This document shows positions 7,669 through 14,488 of a DNA stretch of 14,488 nt, one piece after another. Within the stretch, counting starts at the first letter, position 1. Every line of letters begins with the position of its first letter. Both the position numbers and the translations under genes were made by a program. Origin of the DNA: Opitutaceae bacterium (GTDB lineage: Bacteria > Verrucomicrobiota > Verrucomicrobiia > Opitutales > Opitutaceae); contig JANXSC010000216.1 of the NCBI GenBank assembly GCA_025352845.1, forward strand, positions 1-14,488. The letters run 5' to 3'. The notes under the pieces were generated by a model, which saw nothing but the letters and a program-made list of their open reading frames with translations, did no database searches and was not told where the DNA came from.

Positions 7669-8421
7669 TTAGCCGCGGCGCCGCGCGACGAGCACGAGAC
7701 TCACGCCGAATGGAAACGGCACGCGCCATTGCGCGAGCCACACAAACTGAGCGCGCAAGAGCGCGTTCACCGGCGCGATCGGGATCTTGTCTTCGCTCCG
7801 CGTCGCGCCGGCGGCGGCCGGTTTTTTTTCCGCGCCGCGCCACGCGCGCCATTTGCGCACGGCCCAGACGGCGGGATAGACGAGCACGTTGGTGTAGTTG
7901 GCGTGGACGATTTCCCACTCGCCCGCGGGAAAAAGCGCGCGCAACTGCGCGCGATCGTAGCGTCGGAAGTGGTGCAGCGCGACATCCCAGTCGCTCCACA
8001 GCGCCCTGCTCGCCGGCACCGTCACCACCGCGAGCCCGCCGGGTTTCAGGAGCCGGTGAAAACCCTGCACAACCGCGCGGTCGTCGGGCACGTGCTCAAG
8101 GACGTCAAGCGCGGTCACATATTCCAGCGACGCGTCGGGCAGCGGCACGCGATCGCCGGCCAGGCTGATGATCTGCTCGGAGCGAAAGCGGGTGCGCAAA
8201 ATGCGCAGCGCCTGCTCGTGATCGTCCAGCACCATCACGCGGCAATCCCGCGCCATTTCCTCGGCAAAAAGTCCCGTGCCCGCACCGCAATCGAGCAATA
8301 GGTCGCTCGGCACCGGCGGTCGCACATGCTGAATCCACTCCCGCACGAAACGGCGCTTGCCCGAATAATACCAGTGCTCGCCCTCGAGGGCGGCGATGTT
8401 GGCGTATTCGGCGGCGTCCAT
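7669..8421 (-). CDS. Class I SAM-dependent methyltransferase
   Basis: This 250-residue soluble protein has the Rossmann methyltransferase pattern. EHWYYSGKRRFV at 15-26 is a conserved leader of one methyltransferase group. LLDCGAGTGLF at 42-52 is motif I, VMVLDDHEQAL at 63-73 has the acidic residue that binds the ribose of SAM, ALDVLEHVPDD at 104-114 is motif II with the usual LEHV, and LLKPGGLAVVTVPA at 124-137 is motif III. HHFRRYDRAQL at 150-160 follows. The ATG at 8421-8419 is chosen because the family-like sequence begins there; the frame extends upstream to a TTG at 8472, but the added 17 residues (HLERVSGRHNVLLLFR) look unrelated. No Shine-Dalgarno is seen. The gene stands alone, convergent with the GT operon and divergent from the next pair. 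Its target is unknown; sugar or lipid-carrier modification is plausible from context. Confidence 0.88.
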   Translation of the reverse strand: MDAAEYANIAALEGEHWYYSGKRRFVREWIQHVRPPVPSDLLLDCGAGTGLFAEEMARDCRVMVLDDHEQALRILRTRFRSEQIISLAGDRVPLPDASLEYVTALDVLEHVPDDRAVVQGFHRLLKPGGLAVVTVPASRALWSDWDVALHHFRRYDRAQLRALFPAGEWEIVHANYTNVLVYPAVWAVRKWRAWRGAEKKPAAAGATRSEDKIPIAPVNALLRAQFVWLAQWRVPFPFGVSLVLVARRRG

Positions 8422-8614
8422 GCGGAAAAGAAGGAGGACGTTGTGTCGCCCGGAGACACGCTCCAAGTGCAAAAGCTGGTAAAGCCCGTCGCTCTAGCCG
8501 CGCCGCCGAGAATGCGCTCGACTCTCCGAAGGCCCGGCAAAAAATCACTGCGATGATCGCCCCTTCGCTCCGCGCCCGCGCTGGCCGCCTGTCGATTGCG
8601 CGGCGGGTCGCGGG
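8422..8614. promoter_or_regulatory. Divergent intergenic region with a small upstream ORF
   Basis: These 193 bases separate the minus-strand methyltransferase from the plus-strand GT-C pair and should hold promoters for both. I see no convincing -35/-10 pair. A weak hairpin (GTGTC 8443-8447 with GACAC 8455-8459) lies near the methyltransferase start, and a 21-codon ORF fills the plus-strand side up to the next start. The leader before the methyltransferase ATG is pyrimidine-rich on its own strand (CCTCCTTCTTTTCC). Confidence 0.35.
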
Positions 8615-8618
8615 ATGA
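8553..8618 (+). CDS. Possible 21-residue leader ORF coupled to downstream membrane protein
   Basis: An ATG at 8553 opens 21 codons that end in a TGA at 8616-8618, which overlaps the ATG at 8615 of the next gene as ATGA. The peptide begins MIAPSLRARAGRLSIARR and has five arginines. No Shine-Dalgarno precedes it. Exact 4-base overlap with a real start is what coupled genes show and would be an efficient way to start translation of the next gene without its own ribosome-binding site. In GC-rich DNA a chance ORF of this size is also quite likely, so the call is tentative. Confidence 0.25.
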   Translation: MIAPSLRARAGRLSIARRVAG

Positions 8619-10075
8619 GTCTCGCCTCGCAGCCCGCCAGTGAGTCGGACCGCCCGGCGCTTCCCGCCGTGCGGCTGGCCACGCTGCTCGCACTGATCGT
8701 CGCGGGCGTGCTGCTCGCCGTCTGGTTGTGGAGCCGCATCTGTCGCTTTCCCTCGATCCCGTGGAACGACATGCGGCTCGCGCCGACGATCGCGCTCTCG
8801 CAGGGTTGGCCGGTTTATCCGACGGCGACCGACGGCACGATCGGCACGTGGATGTATGGGCCGCTGCCGCTGCTCTTTTTCTGGCCGGCCTCGTGGGCAA
8901 CGAGCGCCGCGGGCGCGCTGACGATCGCGGCTTGGCTTAACGTCGCGCTCACCATCGTGCCGCTGGCGCTGGTCTGCTTCACATGGCCGGCGGCGGACGG
9001 CAGATCGCGTTCGCCCGTGGGACGGACGAGTGCGTTTTTGCTCTGCCTCGCGCTCTGGCCGGAGCTGCACTACTCGGTGCTTTTCTCCGACAACCTCGCG
9101 GTCGCCTGCGGGCTGCTTGGCAACCTGCTGCTCGTGCGGGCGCGAACTTCGCGCGAGCTGTGGCTCGCCGCCATCGCTGCGACCGCAGCCGTCGCGTGCA
9201 AACAGATCGCCCTCGGCATTCCACTCGCGCAGGTCGTGTGGCTGGGTTGCACCGCAGGCCGGGCGTCCGCCTTGCGCCACGTGCTGCGTTGCATCGTGGC
9301 GGGCGCGGTGATCGGCGGCGGTGCGATCGCGAGCTTTGGCTGGCAAGGCCTGTGGTTCACGCTCGTGGAAACGCCGAGTGGCATCGGTTGGGCGCCAGCT
9401 CCATGGCAGCGCCTCACGATGGTCGCACCCGAACTCGCGCTCGAACTCGGCCTTCCCGCCATCGCAATGATTTTATTCCGGCGCGCGTTCGCGAAACCCA
9501 ATCTGCTGCTGCCGGCACTGGCATGGCTCTGTGCGCTCCCACTAGGGATTGCGGGCATGATGAAACTCGGCGGTTGGACGAACTCGATTCACAGTTTTGT
9601 CCTTTGGCTGCCGGCGGTGCTCACAGTTTTTTTTGCCGCCCAGTCCAATGCTCGGCGACTCTGGGCCGCTTGCCTAGCCGCCGCCGTGATCGCCGCAGGC
9701 GTCGCGAGTAGCCGCGTGCTGCACGAGCCCGCGCTGCACTTGCGGCCACAGACGGCGGACTACCGGCAGGCAGCGGAATTCGCCGCGCAGAACCGCGGCG
9801 CGATTTGGTTTCCGGTGCATCCGCTCGTCACGCTCTACAGCGAGGGCCGCTACTATCACGACGAGGACGGGCTCTACGTGCGCTTCAGTGCGCGCAAGCC
9901 GCTTTCCGAGAAACAGGCGGCCGATCATCTTCCGGCCGCGCTGCGCGTGATGGCGTTTCGCAACGACTGGACGGACTGGGGCATTGCCCGCCGCATGCTC
10001 CCGCCAAACTCACGGGAAGAGGTGATCGGTAACTGGACGCTGCGGAGCGGTGTGGTTGAAGCCAAAAAACCATGA
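8615..10075 (+). CDS. GT-C-like polytopic membrane protein, putative glycosyltransferase
   Basis: This 486-residue protein has a short polar N-terminus and a first helix at about 20-40. A loop follows with PWNDMRLAPTIALSQGWPVY at 49-68, where D52 is the candidate catalytic aspartate, and then TWMYGPLPLLFF at 78-89, comparable to the YGP motif of the protein encoded at 5290-7533. Hydrophobic helices continue to about residue 364, and the last 120 or so residues (HEPALHLRPQTADYRQAAEF onward) are soluble and probably periplasmic. ATG 8615 has only a weak GGG before it. The stop overlaps the next gene's ATG by 4 bases (ATGA at 10072-10075), so the two GT-C-like proteins are coupled. It is more divergent from PMT than its neighbour, and GT87-like membership is an alternative. 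Donor and acceptor are unknown. Confidence 0.75.
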   Translation: MSLASQPASESDRPALPAVRLATLLALIVAGVLLAVWLWSRICRFPSIPWNDMRLAPTIALSQGWPVYPTATDGTIGTWMYGPLPLLFFWPASWATSAAGALTIAAWLNVALTIVPLALVCFTWPAADGRSRSPVGRTSAFLLCLALWPELHYSVLFSDNLAVACGLLGNLLLVRARTSRELWLAAIAATAAVACKQIALGIPLAQVVWLGCTAGRASALRHVLRCIVAGAVIGGGAIASFGWQGLWFTLVETPSGIGWAPAPWQRLTMVAPELALELGLPAIAMILFRRAFAKPNLLLPALAWLCALPLGIAGMMKLGGWTNSIHSFVLWLPAVLTVFFAAQSNARRLWAACLAAAVIAAGVASSRVLHEPALHLRPQTADYRQAAEFAAQNRGAIWFPVHPLVTLYSEGRYYHDEDGLYVRFSARKPLSEKQAADHLPAALRVMAFRNDWTDWGIARRMLPPNSREEVIGNWTLRSGVVEAKKP

Positions 10076-12096
10076 GCCCGGACGCGCCCTCACCTGCCAT
10101 GGCCGAGGCACCCGCACCGCGCCGTCGGCTGACACCCTCCGCGGGCTGGCTCATCACCCTCGCGGTGTTGTTCGCGCTGCTGCACGCGGTGCTCGCCGTC
10201 ACCGCGACGGGCGAGAAGAGCATGACGTCGGACGAGATTGCGCACCTCGTCGCGGGACAGGCCTACAACACGCGCGGCGACTACCGGCTCCAACCGGAGA
10301 ACGGCAACCTGCCGCAGCGGCTCGCCGCGCTACCGATGACGATCGCCGGCGTGCCGCAGCCGCCGGTGACACGCGAGTCGTGGCGCACGGCCGATGTGTG
10401 GAACTACGGCCACGAATTTTTCTACCGGCAGGGCATCGCCGCCGACAAGTGGCTCTGGCTCGGCCGCGCGATGATCGCGCTGGTGAGCGCGGCGACAGGG
10501 TTGCTGGTGTTCTTCTGGTCGCGCGCACTGTTCGGGTGGCGGGGCGGATTTCTGTCCCTCGCGCTGTTTGTATTTTCGCCGACGTTTCTCGCGCACGGCG
10601 CGCTGGCGACGTCAGACGTCGTGATGACGTTTTTCTTCGTCGCCTCGGTCGGGGCGTGGTGGCGGCACTTGGAGAAACCGGGCGCATTGTGGGCAGCGAT
10701 CAGCGCGGTGACGCTCGGCTTGGCCTTCGTCGCGAAATTTTCCTGCGTCCTGCTGCCGCCGATGCTCGCGCTGATCAGTCTGGTCTGGGCCACGGGCGAG
10801 GCCGGACGCACGGGTTGGCGGACAACTCTCCTGCGCCTCGGCCGCTCGACCCTGATTCACGTGTTCGTGACGTGGGCGATCATCTGGGTTTTCTACGGGT
10901 TTCGTTTCAGTGCGTTTGCGCCCGGCATGCCCGCCGGGTCGAGTTTCAATCACGGCTGGGAATGGATTCTACCCGGCATGGGCACGCCGGGCAGCATCAT
11001 CGTGTGGCTGCGCGATCACCATGTGCTGCCGGAAGCGTGGCTCTACGGGCTCACGTTCGTGCTCCAGTTTTCCAAGGCACGCGGCGCGTTCATGGGTGGC
11101 GAATATGGTGTGACCGGCTGGGTGACGTTTTTCCCCTACGCCTTCATGATCAAATCCACGGTGCCGCTGCTCCTGCTGGTCGGCGGCACGGCGATCGCGG
11201 GCGGGATGGCGCTCGCGCGGCGCAGGGCGAAAAATGGCGCGGCGGCGGTGCTCACGCGACTGCGACCGTTCACACCACTGCTCGTGTTGTTTGCCGTGTA
11301 TTGGGCGACGTCGCTCATGAGCCATCTCAACATCGGGCATCGTCACATTCTGCCGACCTATCCGGTGCTCTTCATCGCCGCGGGTTGGCTCGGCCGCCGG
11401 ATTGATGGACGCGGTCCGCTCACGGCGGTGTGTATTTTGGGCGCACTGGCGTGGCACGTCAGCGAGTCGTATAAGGCGCGACCGCACTATCTCGCCTACT
11501 TCAACGAAATCGTCGGCGGCTCGCGCAATGGCTGGCGTCACCTCGTCGACAGCTCGCTCGACTGGGGTCAGGATCTGCCCGGCCTCAAGCAATGGCTCGA
11601 TCAAAACGCGCGCGGCCAAAAAATCTTCGTGTCCTACTTCGGCACGGGCGATCCGGATTACGAGGGCATCCGCGCGACCGCTCTGCCCACACTGCCCGAA
11701 GTCGGCGTGCCACGAAAATGGCACGCGCTCGAGGCCGGCGTCTATGCGATCAGTGCAACCATGCTGCAGCACGTTTACAGCTCGGTGCGCGGCGAGTGGA
11801 CACTGGAACAGGAACTCGATTTCCAAAAGCTGCGGGCCCTTGAACCAGCGTTGCTCGCACACCAAGCGAATCCCGCAGCCACACCCGCGGCTGAAGACTG
11901 GAAGCCGATATGGAAACGCTATGAGACGCTCCGCTTCGCGCGGCTGTGTCACTACCTGCGTGCGCGCCAGGCGGACGCCGTGATCGGGCACTCGATTTTT
12001 GTTTTCCGCTTAAGCGCTGCCGAGATCAAGGGCGCGGTCGGCGGCACCGCCAAGGAATATCACGACCTCATCGAGGCGGCGATCAAGCGGCGCTGA
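10072..12096 (+). CDS. GT39/PMT-like phospholipid-carrier-dependent glycosyltransferase
   Basis: This 674-residue integral membrane protein has a proline/alanine-rich, basic N-terminus of about 25 residues and a first helix at about 26-45. MTSDEIAHLVAGQAYNTRGD at 51-70 carries the adjacent acidic pair D54-E55 typical of the PMT/GT39 first loop. YRLQPENGNLPQRLAALP at 71-88 matches the second conserved element (usually HPPL-like in PMTs). After the last helix (about 445-462) comes HYLAYFNEIVGGSRNGWRH at 472-490 and DSSLDWGQDLPGLKQWL at 493-509, a signature I associate with bacterial phospholipid-carrier-dependent glycosyltransferases, then a soluble tail of about 165 residues. It is translationally coupled to the preceding gene by an ATGA overlap. 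It converges on the next gene with only two bases between the stop codons. This is the most PMT-like protein of the window. Confidence 0.87.
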   Translation: MSPDAPSPAMAEAPAPRRRLTPSAGWLITLAVLFALLHAVLAVTATGEKSMTSDEIAHLVAGQAYNTRGDYRLQPENGNLPQRLAALPMTIAGVPQPPVTRESWRTADVWNYGHEFFYRQGIAADKWLWLGRAMIALVSAATGLLVFFWSRALFGWRGGFLSLALFVFSPTFLAHGALATSDVVMTFFFVASVGAWWRHLEKPGALWAAISAVTLGLAFVAKFSCVLLPPMLALISLVWATGEAGRTGWRTTLLRLGRSTLIHVFVTWAIIWVFYGFRFSAFAPGMPAGSSFNHGWEWILPGMGTPGSIIVWLRDHHVLPEAWLYGLTFVLQFSKARGAFMGGEYGVTGWVTFFPYAFMIKSTVPLLLLVGGTAIAGGMALARRRAKNGAAAVLTRLRPFTPLLVLFAVYWATSLMSHLNIGHRHILPTYPVLFIAAGWLGRRIDGRGPLTAVCILGALAWHVSESYKARPHYLAYFNEIVGGSRNGWRHLVDSSLDWGQDLPGLKQWLDQNARGQKIFVSYFGTGDPDYEGIRATALPTLPEVGVPRKWHALEAGVYAISATMLQHVYSSVRGEWTLEQELDFQKLRALEPALLAHQANPAATPAAEDWKPIWKRYETLRFARLCHYLRARQADAVIGHSIFVFRLSAAEIKGAVGGTAKEYHDLIEAAIKRR

Positions 12097-12098
12097 CC

Positions 12099-13910
12099 CT
12101 ACGGCACGACGGCGGTGCCGACGGGTATCTCGGGCAAGATTTCCGTCGCCCGGCTGATGCGGATCCAGCGCGCGCCAAACCGTTTCTCCGCGATCGTTTC
12201 CAAGCGGAAGTTCTCCGGCAACTCCTCGTCCGGATCGACGATCGCGTCGCCCTCCGCGGACGTCGGCCGCAGCACCTGCGAGACGAGCACCTCGCGAAAC
12301 GTGCCCTGCTTCATGTGCCAGGCGATCTGTGACGAGCGCACGCGGGCGAGCACGGTGTTCACCGCGGGAATTTTTTCGAGGAGGAAGGGCAGCGTGGCCT
12401 TGGCCGTGATCAGCAGCACGGGCCGCTGGCGCGCGCTGACCTGCTCCAGCTCCCAGTTCAGCTCGTGCATCACCATGTTTTGCGCGGTGTAAAACTGGTG
12501 GGCATACGCCGGCGCGCCGAACAACAGCACCCACGCCGCGAGCCCGCCCGAGACGGCGAGCGCGGCCGGTTGCCAAACGCGGCCCACGGAGTGCGCGAGC
12601 CAGCCGCCACCGAGCGCAAACACGAAACAGAGGGGCAGCGCGAAGCGCGACGCGATCGGTTCGTCGAGCCGGCTCCAATAGTAGAACATGAGCATCGCGA
12701 GATTGGCCGTGATCGTGAGGGCGAACAAAGCGGCGACCGGAAATTCCGCTCCGCGCACCAACGGAGAAAGCTCACTTCTCCGCCAGCGTTGCCCGAGCCG
12801 CAGCGCCGCCCACGCGAACGCCGCCAGACCCACGAGCGCGAGCCACAACGAATTCGGCTGCGCCGGTGAAATACTAAAAATGAAATTGCGCGCGCCTTCG
12901 AGGTTGCCGCCGAGATAGTGCCACGCAAACCGCGTCGCCTCGCCCTCGCGCAGTTGCCACAGGATCGGTTTCGTGGAGACGAACCGATCGTGCCAGACAT
13001 AGGGCACCAGCAGCAGCGGCGCGATCAGCGCGGGCCACGGCAACAGGACGCGCCGCGCGCGCCACCAGCCGAGCACGATCACGGCGGCGGCGGGAAAAAC
13101 GAAGAGCACCGATTCATAGCGGGTCTGCGCGAGCAGGATCGTGCCGAGCACGAGGACCGACAACCGATCGTCGCCCGGCGCGCGCAGGTAGAGCACCGCT
13201 GCGATCATCACACCGGCGATCATCGCAAGGTTGAGCAGCTCCATGCTCGCGCCGGTGGCGTTTTGGCCGAAGAGCGGGAGCGTCGCGAGCAGCGCCACCG
13301 CGATCAAGCCGGGCGCGACGCGGCCGGTGATCGCGCGCACGAGCCAGTAGGTCGCAGCGAGGAGGAGAAATGCGAGGGCTACATTGAGGACGAAAACGTT
13401 TTCCAATCGGAAGCCGATCAGGTCGTGCAACAGCGAGACAAGGAACGCGAAAAAGTAGGGCCGTTTGTCGAGAAACGTGTCGATCGTGAGCCAGGTGCCG
13501 GAGAAATCGTAGGCGCGGAGCGGCGTGCCGACCTCCTTGGTGAGGTGCATGTGCCACGCCGTGCCTTCGAGCACATACTCGTCGAAGAGGACCTTGTGCG
13601 CGAAGACATCTGTCCACACGGCAAACGCCGTCGCCGCCACGAGAAAAAGTCCCACGAGCCCGGGCGTGCGCAGCCACGCGGTCCAAACTTCGCGGCGCGG
13701 CGCGGCAACGCGCGCCCCGAAGAAAATCCACGCCACAAACACCGCGAGGATGTAGAAATATCCGCCCTGCACGATCAGCTTCTCGGCCCGCGGGGGCGAC
13801 ACGCCGACGAAGCCGAGCCAGACGGCGAGCACGGCCGCGATTACGAAAAGCGCGAGCGCGAGGCGCGTGCCGCGCGGCGAGAGCAGGCCGCGAATGCCCG
13901 GGGTTTCCAT
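12099..13910 (-). CDS. GT-C-like polytopic glycosyltransferase, paralogue of the partial gene to its right
   Basis: This 603-residue membrane protein has helices near 15-34 and 48-66. Another helix at about 84-100 is followed by a loop with KVLFDEYVLEGTAWHMHLTK at 106-125, where D110-E111 is the candidate catalytic acidic pair. TFLDKRPYFFAFLVSLLHDL at 145-164 fits the second conserved PMT-type loop element. Helices then continue to about residue 469. The C-terminal 134 or so residues are soluble, and they align without large gaps to the end of the truncated gene on its right (shared pattern LET-[IV]-x-E-x-R-x-x-x-x-x-I-[RT]-R-[IV]SR-[AV]TEI). The ATG at 13910 is the natural start, 41 bases after the upstream stop, and no Shine-Dalgarno is visible. 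The pair forms a minus-strand operon. The substrate is unknown. Confidence 0.82.
   Translation of the reverse strand: METPGIRGLLSPRGTRLALALFVIAAVLAVWLGFVGVSPPRAEKLIVQGGYFYILAVFVAWIFFGARVAAPRREVWTAWLRTPGLVGLFLVAATAFAVWTDVFAHKVLFDEYVLEGTAWHMHLTKEVGTPLRAYDFSGTWLTIDTFLDKRPYFFAFLVSLLHDLIGFRLENVFVLNVALAFLLLAATYWLVRAITGRVAPGLIAVALLATLPLFGQNATGASMELLNLAMIAGVMIAAVLYLRAPGDDRLSVLVLGTILLAQTRYESVLFVFPAAAVIVLGWWRARRVLLPWPALIAPLLLVPYVWHDRFVSTKPILWQLREGEATRFAWHYLGGNLEGARNFIFSISPAQPNSLWLALVGLAAFAWAALRLGQRWRRSELSPLVRGAEFPVAALFALTITANLAMLMFYYWSRLDEPIASRFALPLCFVFALGGGWLAHSVGRVWQPAALAVSGGLAAWVLLFGAPAYAHQFYTAQNMVMHELNWELEQVSARQRPVLLITAKATLPFLLEKIPAVNTVLARVRSSQIAWHMKQGTFREVLVSQVLRPTSAEGDAIVDPDEELPENFRLETIAEKRFGARWIRISRATEILPEIPVGTAVVP
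12102..12120. other. Short hairpin at the convergent gene ends
   Basis: CGGCAC (12102-12107) and GTGCCG (12115-12120) can pair as a 6-base stem over a 7-base loop, just past the plus-strand stop and within the last codons of the minus-strand gene. No T-run follows on either strand, so it does not meet the usual intrinsic terminator pattern. It could weakly slow converging transcription. Confidence 0.25.
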
Positions 13911-13951
13911 GGTTCAATGCGCCGGCGGCGGTTGACGAAGCGCCTGCGGCG

Positions 13952-14488
13952 TCACGGCAGTTGCTTCATGTAATTTTCCATGAAGAGCCGGCGCGCCGTC
14001 TCGATTTCCTCGCGGCTTTTCGTCGGCGCGTGGCCGACCGGAGCGCGGGCGCTGATGGTGGCGTCGCCTGATTTGATTTCTGTCACGCGGGAGATGCGGG
14101 TGATCGAGAGTGCTTCGAGTCGCTCCTCGCGGACGGTTTCGAGCACGAACTCCGGCCCGAGATCGTCGCCGTCGCGCAACGTCTGCGTGTTGTTTTCCGG
14201 ATCGATCTTGAGGCGCTGGAAAACGTAGACGCCAGAGTAGATCTGGTTGCGCATGAGATACGCGATGTCTTCGCGGCGTTTCACGGCAACGACGGTGGGC
14301 GTCGAGGAAACGCGGTGCGTGACCCAGAGTGTCGAGTCGTTGTCGATCATCAGGTAGTCGGCGCGGGGTTGCGCGGCGATGAAGGCGCGGCGCCACGCGG
14401 TCTCGCGGCCCGGGAGATATTCCTGGCTGTAGGCGTGCGAGGCCATCGACGGCACACTGCGGCCCAGCAGCGCGAGGCCCGCGACGGC
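13952..14488 (-). CDS. C-terminal part of a GT-C-like membrane protein (truncated by right edge)
   Basis: The frame is open from the right edge (position 14488) to a TAA at 13954-13952, giving 178 codons without an upstream stop, so the start lies outside the window. The first residues (AVAGLALLGRS) look like the end of a last transmembrane helix. The rest is a soluble, presumably periplasmic tail containing RADYLMIDNDSTLWVTHR, REDIAYLMRNQIYSGVYVFQ and EFVLETVREERLEALSITRI. This tail aligns along its length with the C-terminal 134 or so residues of the complete GT-C-like protein 41 bases downstream, so the two are tandem paralogues. Internal GTG and ATG codons at 14455 and 14446 could be mistaken for starts of a 164-167-residue protein, but homology with the neighbour's tail argues for a truncated longer gene. 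Confidence 0.8.
   Translation of the reverse strand, partial: AVAGLALLGRSVPSMASHAYSQEYLPGRETAWRRAFIAAQPRADYLMIDNDSTLWVTHRVSSTPTVVAVKRREDIAYLMRNQIYSGVYVFQRLKIDPENNTQTLRDGDDLGPEFVLETVREERLEALSITRISRVTEIKSGDATISARAPVGHAPTKSREEIETARRLFMENYMKQLP

Noticed and set aside
8443..8459. GTGTC/GACAC inverted repeat as an operator
   Set aside because: It has a 5-base stem only, with no second copy and no regulator gene nearby; expected by chance at this frequency.
8105..9346. Minus-strand open frame (413 codons) spanning the methyltransferase start, intergenic region and next gene
   Set aside because: It is Arg/Glu-rich and crosses two real genes and the region between them; no domain seen.
12918..13973. 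Plus-strand open frame (351 codons) opposite the GT-C-like gene at 12099-13910
   Set aside because: It is composed of charged residues typical of an antisense shadow; the minus strand has clear helices and a paralogous tail.
1..14488. CRISPR array, tRNA/rRNA genes, insertion sequences, phage attachment sites
   Set aside because: I found no regularly spaced repeats, no tRNA-like cloverleaf or rRNA segments, and no transposase or integrase frame on either strand.

Overview
The window is GC-rich bacterial chromosomal DNA, almost fully coding, and nearly every gene looks like part of one envelope-glycan assembly locus. There is no RNA gene, transposase or CRISPR array. The lineage cannot be fixed from the sequence. 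The GC-rich composition, the near absence of Shine-Dalgarno sequences before the starts, and an inverted pair of the TAGGGCGGGCTTCAGCCCGC-type repeat I associate with Verrucomicrobiota would fit an Opitutaceae-like bacterium. This is inference only.

Layout from left to right. (1) A minus-strand pair: a Wzx-type oligosaccharide flippase (404-1735) and, 3 bases downstream, a SAM-dependent methyltransferase-like protein cut by the left edge (1-400). (2) A divergent plus-strand operon, 1876-7533: a soluble DPM1-like GT2 glycosyltransferase, a polytopic GT-C-like membrane protein, a GtrB/ArnC-like GT2 with two C-terminal membrane helices, and a second GT-C-like protein with a long C-terminal non-membrane domain, coupled to the GT2 by a GTGA overlap. 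(3) A short convergent gap with an imperfect inverted pair of REP-like palindromes (7570-7628). (4) A lone minus-strand SAM methyltransferase (7669-8421). (5) A plus-strand pair coupled by an ATGA overlap, 8615-12096, both GT-C-like. (6) A minus-strand pair, 12099-14488: a complete GT-C-like protein and the C-terminal end of a paralogue cut by the right edge.

Taken together (inference from families and context), the two GT2 enzymes would charge polyprenyl phosphate with sugars on the cytoplasmic face, the multi-pass GT-C proteins would use such lipid-linked sugars on the outer face of the inner membrane, the flippase would export a lipid-linked oligosaccharide, and the methyltransferases could modify or cap sugars. 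The unusual feature is the number of different GT-C-like proteins (five complete plus one partial) beside only two polyprenyl-sugar synthases. The acceptor, a protein or a surface glycan, cannot be told from the sequence.
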